Assembly: GCF_013410545.1 (NCBI RefSeq) | Contig: NZ_JACCFV010000001.1 | Coordinates: 3,348,001 to 3,412,000 of the forward strand | Direction: 5' to 3' | DNA: 64,000 nt | From: Pseudoclavibacter chungangensis | GTDB taxonomy: Bacteria > Actinomycetota > Actinomycetes > Actinomycetales > Microbacteriaceae | Part shown: piece after piece, positions 54,734 to 62,828 of the stretch | Numbering within the stretch: the stretch's first letter is position 1 | How the letters are laid out: the number at the start of each line of letters is the position of its first letter | Position numbers and translations under genes: made by a program | Notes under the pieces: model-generated | Seen by the model: the letters and a program-made list of their open reading frames with translations, nothing else | Told to the model about the DNA's origin: nothing | Databases searched by the model: none

Positions 54734-55876
54734 GTGGACGTGGAGAGTGTCGGCGGCTGTACTGGTCTGGTGCCACAGTCCTCACGCCTCTCCGGCCCCG
54801 CCGCGGGAGCCACCATGGCGATCGCCGCGATGGTGTGCCTGCAATTCGGTCTCGCGATCGCCGTCGGCCTCGTCGACCAGCTCGGGGCCGGTGGCGTCGC
54901 GTGGATCCGCCTCGTGTGGGCGGCCGTCATCATCACGCTCATCGCGCGGCCGTGGCGCATCCGCTACACGCGTCGCGCGCTCGTCGTCTCGTCCGTGCTC
55001 GGCGTCGTGACCGGTGGCATGACGATCCTGTTCATGTTCGCGGTGTCGCTCCTCCCGCTCGGCACCGCGGTCGCGCTCGAGTTCCTCGGCCCGCTCACGG
55101 TCGCCGTCGTGCGCGGGCGCGGCCGCGCGAAGCTCTGGGGTCTCGTCGCCGCGGCGGGCGTGCTCGCGCTCACCGAACCGTGGCGCGGCGAGATCGACCC
55201 ACTCGGCGTGTGCTTCGCGCTCGCGGCGGCGGTCGGCTGGGCGCTCTACATCCTGCTGACCCAGCACGCCGGCGACGAGGCGGACGGGCTCGGCGCGCTC
55301 GCGATCTCCATGCCCGTCGCGGCACTCGTCGCCACGGTCACGGTCGGCCCGTCCTCGTTCGGGCGCTTCGACCTGTCACTCGTCCTGGCCGGGCTCGGGC
55401 TGGCCGTCATGCTGCCCCTCATCCCGTTCATCCTCGAGCTGTTCGCGCTCCGGCGGCTCACGACGGCCGCGTTCGGCACGCTCACGTGCCTCGAACCCGC
55501 CGTCGCACTCGGCGTGGGACTCGTCGCGCTCGGCCAGGTGCCCGGCCCGCTCGCGGCGGTCGGTGTCGTACTCGTCGTCGTCGCGGGCATCGGCGCGACG
55601 AGAAGCGGCGGTCGCGTGCCCGACGACCTGCCACACGCGCCCACCGACGACGGAATCGAGGGCGCGCACCCGCACACCTCGCCCATCCCGCACCCCGACC
55701 GCCTCAGTTCCGCGGTCGCCGATGCGACCGGCGCGATCGACGTGATCGCCCATCACGCGGGGGACGCGCCCCCGTCCGCACCGGACAGGCGCTCCAGCAC
55801 GTCCCACAGCTCGGCCTCACGCGACGGGTCGTGCGACGCCGACGACGACGGGACCACGCGGTCGCGATCGACGTAG
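54734..55876 (+). CDS. EamA/RhtA-type metabolite exporter
   Basis: 380 residues from GTG at 54734 (start uncertain; no clear ribosome site; GTG at 54770 possible). About ten membrane helices with the RhtA pattern: IAVGLVDQLGAGGVAWIRL, LLPLGTAVALEFLGPLTVA, GWALYILLTQHAGDE and LTCLEPAVALGVGLVALGQ. Such proteins export threonine, homoserine or other metabolites. The last 85 residues are hydrophilic and overlap the 3' end of the convergent SDR gene by 124 bp, so the functional end may be earlier or the stop was lost. Confidence 0.85.
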   Translation: MDVESVGGCTGLVPQSSRLSGPAAGATMAIAAMVCLQFGLAIAVGLVDQLGAGGVAWIRLVWAAVIITLIARPWRIRYTRRALVVSSVLGVVTGGMTILFMFAVSLLPLGTAVALEFLGPLTVAVVRGRGRAKLWGLVAAAGVLALTEPWRGEIDPLGVCFALAAAVGWALYILLTQHAGDEADGLGALAISMPVAALVATVTVGPSSFGRFDLSLVLAGLGLAVMLPLIPFILELFALRRLTTAAFGTLTCLEPAVALGVGLVALGQVPGPLAAVGVVLVVVAGIGATRSGGRVPDDLPHAPTDDGIEGAHPHTSPIPHPDRLSSAVADATGAIDVIAHHAGDAPPSAPDRRSSTSHSSASRDGSCDADDDGTTRSRST

Positions 55877-56673
55877 GCACCCGACGACGCGGCGGTCCGC
55901 CCGAGGACGACATCCGCGAGCGCCGCGCCGGACGATGCCACGTCGGAGGCGATCGGTGTGCGGGTCAGCACGGGGCCGAGCGCGCCGAGGACGAGTCGAG
56001 AGACCCGCCCGGCCCGCCTGGCGAGCGACGTTCCCGGCACGAAGCCCGGATTGAATGCGATCACGTCGACATCCGGGAGCCGACGCGCGAACTCGTGGAC
56101 GAGGTGGACGGCCGCGAGCTTGCTCGTCGAGTACGCCGTCCGGCCGGCCGTCGTCGGCGATCGGCCACCGAACGCGCCCGGTCGGGCGAGTCGTTCGGGC
56201 GACGACCATCGCGGCGCCGGAATGAGCCCCAGATTGTGTCGGAGGTCACCGAAATGCGTGTCGCTCACCGTCACGACCGCGCGGCCCCGGCGCTCGATTC
56301 GCGGCCCGAGCTCGCGGAGCAGCACGTGGTTCGCGAGCACGTTGACGGCGAAGGTCGCCTCGAAGCCGTCCTCGCTCACCGTGGTGTCGTCGACGTACTG
56401 CACTCCGGCGTTCGCGGCGACGGCACGAAGCGGGGGCAGCTCGCCCGCCTCGAGACGGGTGACGAGCGTGTTCGTCGCCGAGCGCAGGCTCCGCAGCGAC
56501 AGGAGATCGCACGCGATGTGCTCGGTCGCGCCACGGCCGCCCGTCGTGCCCGGGTCCGCGGGTGGACGTCGCCCGAGCAGAACGAAGTGGGCGTCGGGGC
56601 GCAGCGCTCGGAGGCGCCGGAGTGCGACGAGTCCGATCCCGCCGCTCGCACCGGTCAGCACGATCGTCTCCAT
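55753..56673 (-). CDS. Short-chain dehydrogenase/reductase
   Basis: 306 residues. Cofactor motif TGASGGIGLVALRRL at the N-terminus, NAG motif AANAGVQYVDD, catalytic Ser region VVTVSDTHFGDLR, and Tyr/Lys pair in TAYSTSKLAAVHLVHE. Resembles retinol-dehydrogenase-like SDRs. It is divergent from the TetR gene; the shared palindrome at 56730-56747 suggests repression by it. Confidence 0.9.
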   Translation of the reverse strand: METIVLTGASGGIGLVALRRLRALRPDAHFVLLGRRPPADPGTTGGRGATEHIACDLLSLRSLRSATNTLVTRLEAGELPPLRAVAANAGVQYVDDTTVSEDGFEATFAVNVLANHVLLRELGPRIERRGRAVVTVSDTHFGDLRHNLGLIPAPRWSSPERLARPGAFGGRSPTTAGRTAYSTSKLAAVHLVHEFARRLPDVDVIAFNPGFVPGTSLARRAGRVSRLVLGALGPVLTRTPIASDVASSGAALADVVLGRTAASSGAYVDRDRVVPSSSASHDPSREAELWDVLERLSGADGGASPA

Positions 56674-56729
56674 GGTGTCCTCGATTCTCGTCGGACGGGT
56701 GAAGCGGTCGGAGACAGCGTACCCAATTC

Positions 56730-56747
56730 CGAAACGTCGACGTTTCG
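56730..56747. promoter_or_regulatory. TetR operator, perfect 18-bp palindrome
   Basis: CGAAACGTCGACGTTTCG is fully palindromic and lies between the SDR and TetR starts, directly upstream of the TetR -10 element. Confidence 0.8.
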
Positions 56748-56749
56748 TA

Positions 56750-56763
56750 ACTCGAACTATGAT
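56750..56763 (+). promoter_or_regulatory. TetR promoter, leaderless type
   Basis: ACTCGAACTATGAT with -10 TATGAT at 56758-56763, six bases before the ATG. Same 14-mer as before hemA (27633-27646). The palindromic operator abuts it, so bound repressor would block polymerase. Confidence 0.55.
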
Positions 56764-56769
56764 GAGCGC

Positions 56770-57513
56770 ATGCCCCCCGAGTCCCCGCGCCGTTCCGTCG
56801 GGCGCCCCGCGGACGAACGACTCGGCCCCGTCATCCTCGCCGCGACCCTCGACCTGCTGGACGAGCTCGGCTACGCGCGCCTCACGACCGCCGAGGTGGC
56901 GCGGCGAGCCGGTGTCTCGACCGCCACGATCTACCGGCGGTGGGACTCGAAGCGAGTGCTCGTCCTCGCCGCCGCGCAGCAGCTCGCCGATGCGGCGGAC
57001 GATCCCGTCGACACCGGGTCACTCGTCGGTGATCTCGAGCGACTCCGCCGCGACAAGCAGCGCATCTTCACGCCTCGCATCGCCAGGACACTGCTCGTCC
57101 TCATGGGCGAAGCCCTGCACGACGCTGAGCTCGCGGAAGTGATCCGCGCCGGGGTGCACGAGCCGACCGAGCAGCACGTGCGGGAAGTCCTCGAGCGAGC
57201 CGTCGCGCGCGGCGAACGGCCGCCTCGCAGCGACGCGGCGACGGTCACTCGCCTCGTTCTCGGCGCGGTGCTCGCCGATGCCACGACCGCACGCGACGCG
57301 CCGGCGAACGCGTCCGATGAAGCACCGAACGTGTCCGGGCCCACGAACGCGCCCCGGCCGACGAAGGCCCCCGGGTCGACGAACACACCCGGGCCGACGA
57401 ACGGCACGCGGTCCGCGACCGCACTGGATGCCCTGTTCGATCTCATCGCCGACGAGGCCGCACCCGGCGCGGACGCAGCCACACCGGTACCCGGCGTCGC
57501 GCCCGGGGCCTGA
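56770..57513 (+). CDS. TetR-family regulator with hexapeptide repeats
   Basis: 247 residues. Start RRSVGRPADERL then HTH (LTTAEVARRAGVSTATIYRRW). The C-terminal domain (TetR_C_11-like) is interrupted near residues 180-215 by Pro/Thr/Asn-rich sequence made of four 18-bp tandem repeats (57334-57405; SGPTNA, PRPTKA, PGSTNT, PGPTNG), before ALDALFDLIADEA. The insertion should form a flexible loop. No ribosome site, consistent with a leaderless mRNA. Controls the divergent SDR gene. Confidence 0.88.
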   Translation: MPPESPRRSVGRPADERLGPVILAATLDLLDELGYARLTTAEVARRAGVSTATIYRRWDSKRVLVLAAAQQLADAADDPVDTGSLVGDLERLRRDKQRIFTPRIARTLLVLMGEALHDAELAEVIRAGVHEPTEQHVREVLERAVARGERPPRSDAATVTRLVLGAVLADATTARDAPANASDEAPNVSGPTNAPRPTKAPGSTNTPGPTNGTRSATALDALFDLIADEAAPGADAATPVPGVAPGA

Positions 57514-57640
57514 GCGCGCCCGCGCATCAGCCCGCGGCAGCGGGTCGGTGTCGGTGCCGGGCCTGATCCTGCTCCTCCTGGGTGACGAGATCCGTGATGT
57601 TCCCTCGACATCGCCGCACACGCTGCCGGATGATCGGGGC

Positions 57641-58426
57641 ATGACGAGCACCTGGCTCACCCCGCACCGCCTGCGCCGGGCCGCACCGACGCGCACCCAC
57701 GCACCGTCGGATGTGGGGGCCGGGGTGGACGCCCGCGGGAGCACGCGACCGACCGCGATCCTCGACCTCGACGCACCGGCCCTCGCGTCCATCCGCGTGC
57801 CGGACGCGACGGCGACGCCGCGCGAACGGCTCCACGCGGCCCACGAGCGGATCGGCGCACGCGTCCGCCCCGTCTACAGCATGGCCGACCGCCGCCCGGT
57901 CTCGGCCGTGCTGCGCCTCGGCCGCGGCTCGTGCAGCCAGCGGCTCGCGGTGCTCAAGGGCGTTGCTCGCCGCGAGGGCATCGCGACGCGTGTCCGTGGC
58001 CTCGTCATCGACGGCCGGTTCTGGTACCCCCGCTTCCGCGGGCTCGAGCGGCTCGTCCCCGAGCGCATCCTGCTCGCGTGGCCCGAGTTCCGCATCGATG
58101 GCGCGTGGGTCGACATCGGCCACCTGTTCCCGACCAGCGACGCGACCGCGTTCACGAACGCGGGCGCCGAGACGCTCTTCGATGCGCTCGGGCGCGGCGC
58201 GGTCCGCATCGACGGGCCGGCGTGCGATTGCGCGGACGATTCGCTCGCCCGCTGGGTGCAGTTCGAACTCGGCACCTTCGACGACCGCGACTCGCTCTAC
58301 GACACGTGGGGGCAGAACCTCCCCACCCCCGTTCGCGTCGCGATCGAACCCGTCTTCGGACGATGGTCGGCGGGGGCCACGCGTCCGCTCAGCCGATCCG
58401 CAGTTGACAGTCACCTGTCGAATTGA
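57641..58426 (+). CDS. Transglutaminase-like domain protein
   Basis: 261 residues from ATG at 57641. Core: RLGRGSCSQRLAVLKGVARR (Cys-like catalytic position in GSCSQR), GIATRVRGLVIDGRFWYPRF, and LLAWPEFRIDGAWVDIGHLF with a downstream His. This is the order of a transglutaminase-core fold, as in cysteine-protease-like enzymes. A second Cys pair, DGPACDCADD, lies later. No signal peptide. Substrate unknown. The stop codon lies inside the operator of the next unit. Confidence 0.7.
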   Translation: MTSTWLTPHRLRRAAPTRTHAPSDVGAGVDARGSTRPTAILDLDAPALASIRVPDATATPRERLHAAHERIGARVRPVYSMADRRPVSAVLRLGRGSCSQRLAVLKGVARREGIATRVRGLVIDGRFWYPRFRGLERLVPERILLAWPEFRIDGAWVDIGHLFPTSDATAFTNAGAETLFDALGRGAVRIDGPACDCADDSLARWVQFELGTFDDRDSLYDTWGQNLPTPVRVAIEPVFGRWSAGATRPLSRSAVDSHLSN

Positions 58427-58440
58427 CAGACTCCTGTCAA
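58404..58440. promoter_or_regulatory. Tandem MarR-type operators
   Basis: TTGACAG-TCAC-CTGTCGA (58404-58421) and TTGACAG-ACTC-CTGTCAA (58423-58440), the latter a perfect inverted repeat. They are 19 bp apart, two helical turns, on the same face of the DNA. They lie 24 bp upstream of the PfpI-like gene, whose partner encodes a MarR protein. Confidence 0.8.
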
Positions 58441-58463
58441 GCACTCACGGATCGGAGCAGCTC

Positions 58464-59087
58464 ATGCCACAGCTCGTCGTCTACGCGACCGACACGATGG
58501 CCGATTGGGAGTACGCCTACCTCACGACCGAACTCGCCCGCGCGGCCGCACGTCCCGGCTCGGACCTGCGTCTCGTGTTCGCGGGCGACGGCACCGCCCA
58601 GGTCACCTCGCTCGGCCGCCTCCCCATCACGCCCGACATCGACCTCGACGACGTCGACGCCGCCGACACGATCGCGTTCGTCGCGCCCGGCGGCGAGACG
58701 TACGGCGCCGGCCACGAGCGCATGCTCGCGACCGCCCGCCGCCTGCTCGACGCGGACGTCCCCGTCGCGGCGATCTGCGGTGCGACGCTCGCGTTCGCGC
58801 GCGACGGGCTCCTCGACGAGCGCGCCCACACGAGCAACGCCCGCGTGTTCCTCGATCAGTCCGGCTACGCGGGCGGCGCGAACTACCGGGACGAGGACGT
58901 CGTGACCGACGGCGGCATCACGACCGCGAGCGGCACGCGCCCCGTCCCGTTCACGGCCGAGGTGCTCGAACGCGCGGGCGTGTTCGCCCCCGAGCACGCC
59001 GACGCGTGGCTGCGCGTGAACCGCGACAACGACGAACAGGCGTTCTACCGACTCGTGGAGATCGAAGGTGCCCTCGAGGACGCCTGA
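58464..59087 (+). CDS. DJ-1/PfpI family protein
   Basis: 207 residues. Flavodoxin-like fold with nucleophile elbow VAAICGATLAFARDGLL (reactive Cys), FVAPGGETYGAGHERML and the opening VVYATDTMADWEYAYLT. Family members are glyoxalases, deglycase-like, chaperones or stress proteins; YhcB/YdeA-type relatives lack protease activity. Co-transcribed with, and overlapping by 20 bp, a MarR gene, so redox or electrophile stress induction is plausible. Confidence 0.88.
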   Translation: MPQLVVYATDTMADWEYAYLTTELARAAARPGSDLRLVFAGDGTAQVTSLGRLPITPDIDLDDVDAADTIAFVAPGGETYGAGHERMLATARRLLDADVPVAAICGATLAFARDGLLDERAHTSNARVFLDQSGYAGGANYRDEDVVTDGGITTASGTRPVPFTAEVLERAGVFAPEHADAWLRVNRDNDEQAFYRLVEIEGALEDA

Positions 59088-59568
59088 GGGCGACGCGCTC
59101 ACCGCGCTCGTCCTCCCCGCCTTCGAACTGGGCGGCGAATTCCTCGCCGCGGCCGAGCGCATCACGGCGGGCCACGAACTGACGCCCGCCCTGTGGCAGG
59201 TGCTCGGCGCCGTGCTCGACGAGCCGTTGCCGGTCGCCGAGATCGCCCGTCGCGTGGGGCTCGGCCTCGCGCGGCAGAGCGTCCAGCGATCCGCGAACCT
59301 CCTCGTCGAGCGCGGCTGGGCGCGATGGTCGGACAATCCGCGCCACCGCCGCGCGAAGCTCCTCGCGCCGACCGATGCTGGTCTCGCGGCGCTCCACGAC
59401 TTCCGCGCGCGGCAGCACACGTGGGCCGATGCGGTGGGTGCCGAGGTCGGGCTCGACGACCTCCGCGAGCTCGACCGGCTGCTGCGCCTCGTCGCCGCGG
59501 CCTCGCGGCGCGTGCGCGGTGAGGACGACGCTGACGTGGCCGACGCCGAGGTGCCGCCGCACCCCTGA
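59068..59568 (+). CDS. MarR-family transcriptional regulator
   Basis: 166 residues from GTG at 59068. Winged helix: LTPALWQVLGAVLDEPLPVA, EIARRVGLGLARQSVQRSANL, with the wing SDNPRHRRAKLLAPTDAG. It probably binds the twin TTGACAG...CTGTC sites upstream of the operon and autoregulates it. Confidence 0.9.
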   Translation: MPSRTPEGDALTALVLPAFELGGEFLAAAERITAGHELTPALWQVLGAVLDEPLPVAEIARRVGLGLARQSVQRSANLLVERGWARWSDNPRHRRAKLLAPTDAGLAALHDFRARQHTWADAVGAEVGLDDLRELDRLLRLVAAASRRVRGEDDADVADAEVPPHP

Positions 59569-59645
59569 ACGCGCTCGGGACCGGCGATCGCTCCGCGGCC
59601 CACCGGCGGTCATCGCCGTTCCCCGGACGGGGATACCCTGACCCG

Positions 59646-61109
59646 ATGGGATCGATCGACGACGAACGGAAACGCCTCACCCGGATGCCCCCGCAGGGGG
59701 CGATCGTCGCCGTCCTCGCACTCGCCGGCCTGTGCTCCTCGTTCATGTTCACGCTCGTCGTGCCGATCCAGTCGAAGCTGCCCGAGCTGCTGCAGGCACC
59801 GCGTGAGGACACCGCGTGGGTCGTCACGGCGACACTCCTCGCCGCCGCCGTCATCACGCCCATCGCGGGGCGGCTCGGCGACATGTACGGCAAGCGCCGC
59901 ATCGTGCTCGCGCTCATCGCGATCATGGTCGTGGGCTCGGTCGTCGCCGCCGTGTCGCACGGCATCATCGGCATCATCGTGGGCCGCACGCTGCAGGGGG
60001 CGATCGTCGGCGTCGTGCCGCTCGGCATCTCGATCCTCCGCGACGTGCTCCACGAACGGCGCATCGACTCGGCCATCGCGCTCATCAGCGCGACGCTCGG
60101 CGTGGGCGGTGCGATCGGCCTGCCGATCAGCGCGCTCATCACCGAGCGCAGCGACTGGCACGTCCTGTTCTGGGTCGCAGCTTCACTCGGCGCGGTCGTG
60201 TTCGGCCTCGTGCTGTGGATCGTGCCCGTGAGCGTGCTGTGCACCGCCGGCCGCTTCGATTTCGTCGGTGCCGCCGGTCTCACGGTCGGTCTCGTCGGTG
60301 TGTTGCTCGCGTTCTCTCGCGGCAACGAGTGGGGCTGGCTGTCGGCCCCGGTGCTCGCGCTCGGGATCGGCGGACTGCTCGTGCTCGTCCTGTGGGGCTG
60401 GTTCGAACTGCGCATCACCGACCCGCTCCTCGATCTGCGCGTCGCCGCACGACGTCCCGTGCTGCTCACGAACCTCGCGTCGCTCGCGATGGGCTTCGCG
60501 CTGTTCGCCTCGAACGTCATCTACCCGCAGATGCTCGAGCTGCCCGTCGAGAGCGGCTCCGGCTTCGGCCTCTCGCTGCTCGCCGCGAGCCTCGTCGTCA
60601 TGCCGTCGGGGCTCGTGATGATGGTGCTGTCCCCGCTCTCCGGCCGACTCTCGAACCTGTTCGGGCCACGCCTGCTGCTCCTCCTCGGCGCGATCTCGCT
60701 CATCGCGGCGTACGCGTTCACGATCGCGTGGCACTCGGCGGTGTGGCACCTCGTCGTCGCGAACGTGCTCGTCGGGTTCGGCATCGGCTTCGGCTACGCG
60801 GCGATGCCGATGCTCATCATGCGCTCGGTGCCGGCGAACGAGACGGGCGCCTCGAACGGACTCAACGCCCTCTTCCGCTCGCTCGGGACGAGCATCGCGT
60901 CCGCGATCGTCGGCGCGGTGCTCGCGACCGGCTCCGTCACCTTCGGCGGCGCGCAGATCCCGACGCCCGACGCGTTCCTCGTCTCGTTCGTCCTCGGTGG
61001 CGCGGCCGCCGTGCTCGCGCTCATCGTCGCCCTGTTCATCCCGCGCGGTCCGACGGTCGAGGAGCCGCGGCCGTCGCTCCCGACCGGCCCGCTCCCCCGC
61101 ATCGACTGA
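59646..61109 (+). CDS. MFS transporter, DHA2-like (14-TM)
   Basis: 487 residues with about 14 hydrophobic segments. Motif A AGRLGDMYGKRRIVL, motif C-like LGVGGAIGLPISALI, and a late ANETGASNGLNALFRSLGTS as in EmrB/QacA-type proton antiporters. Likely exports hydrophobic compounds. It lies 77 bp behind the MarR gene and might be in the same regulon. Confidence 0.9.
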   Translation: MGSIDDERKRLTRMPPQGAIVAVLALAGLCSSFMFTLVVPIQSKLPELLQAPREDTAWVVTATLLAAAVITPIAGRLGDMYGKRRIVLALIAIMVVGSVVAAVSHGIIGIIVGRTLQGAIVGVVPLGISILRDVLHERRIDSAIALISATLGVGGAIGLPISALITERSDWHVLFWVAASLGAVVFGLVLWIVPVSVLCTAGRFDFVGAAGLTVGLVGVLLAFSRGNEWGWLSAPVLALGIGGLLVLVLWGWFELRITDPLLDLRVAARRPVLLTNLASLAMGFALFASNVIYPQMLELPVESGSGFGLSLLAASLVVMPSGLVMMVLSPLSGRLSNLFGPRLLLLLGAISLIAAYAFTIAWHSAVWHLVVANVLVGFGIGFGYAAMPMLIMRSVPANETGASNGLNALFRSLGTSIASAIVGAVLATGSVTFGGAQIPTPDAFLVSFVLGGAAAVLALIVALFIPRGPTVEEPRPSLPTGPLPRID

Positions 61110-61200
61110 CGCGCGACACCCCACACACCGGTGACGCGCGGTCGACCAGGACGCGCGTCGACCAGGGCCGGGCGCCGCGCCCGCGTGGCACGATCGACGC

Positions 61201-61773
61201 ATGCACGAGCCCGACCACGGCCACCTCCCACCCGTCGAGTTCGCGTTCCCCGGGCCGCTCCGGGATGCGCTCGTCGCCGCGATCCTCGACGGCGGGAAGA
61301 CGAGCACATCGGCACTCCTCGCCGAGTACATGCAGGAGGGAGCGCCCCTCCCGGCGCCGGGAACACGCGGTGTGGTGCTCGATTCCGACGGGAACGGGGT
61401 GGCGGTGATCGAGACGACGGACGTCGATGTCGTCCGGCTCGGCGACGTCCCGCTCCGGCACGCGATCGACGAGGGCGAGGGATTCCGCTCCGTCGCGGAG
61501 TGGCGCGATGCGCACCTCGGGTTCTCGCGTTCCCCCGAGCTCGTCGAGGCGCTGCCCGGTCTCGTGGTCGACGACGACACACTCGTCGTGCTCGAGCGGT
61601 TCGGGGTCGTCGATGTGCGCGTCGACGCCCCGCGTGTCCTCGACCAGCGCCTCGACACCCCGCACGCCGACACCGCGCACGCCGACACGATTCGACACCC
61701 GGGGGACGCCGAGCGCCCCGGCGCTCGCGACGCGGGCACGGGCACCGACGACGGGGCCGCCCGCACCCCGTGA
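61201..61773 (+). CDS. ASCH-domain protein
   Basis: 190 residues. ASCH fold: FAFPGPLRDALVAAILDGGK, the GKxTSTSALL loop, RGVVLDSDGNGVAVIETTDV and DEGEGFRSVAEWRDAHLGF. ASCH proteins bind RNA or nucleobases, some hydrolysing N4-acylcytidine. A 50-residue Asp/His/Ala-rich tail is extra and includes short repeats (TPHADTAHADT). The stop lies within a 38-bp palindrome. Confidence 0.82.
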   Translation: MHEPDHGHLPPVEFAFPGPLRDALVAAILDGGKTSTSALLAEYMQEGAPLPAPGTRGVVLDSDGNGVAVIETTDVDVVRLGDVPLRHAIDEGEGFRSVAEWRDAHLGFSRSPELVEALPGLVVDDDTLVVLERFGVVDVRVDAPRVLDQRLDTPHADTAHADTIRHPGDAERPGARDAGTGTDDGAARTP

Positions 61774-61792
61774 TCACGGGGTGCGGGCGGCC
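61755..61792. terminator. 38-bp perfect palindrome, bidirectional terminator
   Basis: GGCCGCCCGCACCCCGTGA and its exact complement meet at TGATCA with no unpaired loop other than that formed by the centre. It overlaps the last codons and stop of the ASCH gene and lies 14 bp from the stop of the convergent CBS gene. Confidence 0.75.
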
Positions 61793-61805
61793 GGTGCCTG
61801 CGCGA

Positions 61806-62828
61806 TCAGCTCGTCGCGGCCGCCGCGGGGTCGACGAGAATGCGATTCAGCACGTCGTCCACCGTGACCACGCCGACGGGTGCCTCCGGTGTGCCGACGA
61901 TCGCGAGCTGGGCCCGCGAAGCACGCATCGTGGCCGTCGCCTCGTAGACGGGCACATCCGGCGCGAGCGCGAGCACGGGGCGCACGACCGTGTCGAGCGG
62001 CGCGTCGTCGGGCAGCACGAGCGTGTCCCGCACGTGCACGATGCCCGAGATGCGCTCGCCGTCGTGCACGAGGATGCGCAGGTGCGTCGATTCGCGTGAG
62101 GCACGCTGCACGTCCGCGACGGTCGCCGAGGCCGACACCTGCACGGGGACGGAACCCGCGGGCACGAGGTCCGCCACCGTGAGGCGTTCGAGCTGCAGCG
62201 CACCTTTCAACTGCGCCGTGAAGCGCACGTCGAGCGCCCCCACGTTCGCCGAGTGCTCGACGAGGTGCCGCAGGTCGTCGGTCGTCTGGCCCGTCGCGAC
62301 CTCGTTGCGCGGCGTGACGCCCACGAGACGCAGGCACCAGTTCGCCGCCTTGTTGAGCGCGAGAAGCAGCGGCCTCGTGAACCACATGAAGATGCGCATC
62401 GGCACGGCGAGCAGCGTCGCCGAGCTCTCGGGATTCGCGATCGCCCACGACTTCGGCGCCATCTCGCCGACGACGAGGTGCAGGAACGTCACGACGAACA
62501 GCGCGAGCACGAACGACACGACGTCGGCCGGTACGGTCGGCACCCCCATCGCCTCGAGCGGCAGGAGCAGCCAGTGGTGCACGGCGGGCTTCGTGATCGC
62601 GCCGAGCGCGAGCGTGCACGCCGTGATGCCGAGCTGGGATCCCGCGAGCAGCACGGTCAGCTCGGCGGAGCTGCGCAGTGCGGCACGCGCCGCACGGCTC
62701 GTGGCCGCGGCCTCCTCCAAGCGGTGACGCTTCGCCGCGAGCAGCGCGAACTCGACGGCGACGAAGAACGCGCTCAGCACGATGAGCAGGGCCGTGATCG
62801 GCAGCACGATGATCGGATCGTAGGTCAC
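61806..62828 (-). CDS. CorC/CNNM-like membrane protein with CBS pair
   Basis: 340 residues. DUF21 transmembrane domain (IVLSAFFVAVEFALLAAKRH; LVVGEMAPKSWAIANPE) with about four helices, then two CBS motifs (LRILVHDGERISGIVHVRDT; AQLAIVGTPEAPVGVVTVDD). It lacks the C-terminal CorC/HlyC domain of its neighbour. The family handles Mg2+/Co2+ transport. It overlaps the upstream paralogue by four bases, so the two may form a heteromer. Confidence 0.92.
   Translation of the reverse strand: MTYDPIIVLPITALLIVLSAFFVAVEFALLAAKRHRLEEAAATSRAARAALRSSAELTVLLAGSQLGITACTLALGAITKPAVHHWLLLPLEAMGVPTVPADVVSFVLALFVVTFLHLVVGEMAPKSWAIANPESSATLLAVPMRIFMWFTRPLLLALNKAANWCLRLVGVTPRNEVATGQTTDDLRHLVEHSANVGALDVRFTAQLKGALQLERLTVADLVPAGSVPVQVSASATVADVQRASRESTHLRILVHDGERISGIVHVRDTLVLPDDAPLDTVVRPVLALAPDVPVYEATATMRASRAQLAIVGTPEAPVGVVTVDDVLNRILVDPAAAATS

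Noticed and set aside
53623..57513. A 1296-codon open frame on the plus strand
   Set aside because: It covers the antisense of the LysR gene and other frames of real genes, is Arg-rich, and only its last part (56770-57513) is a recognisable protein. GC-rich DNA produces such long shadows.
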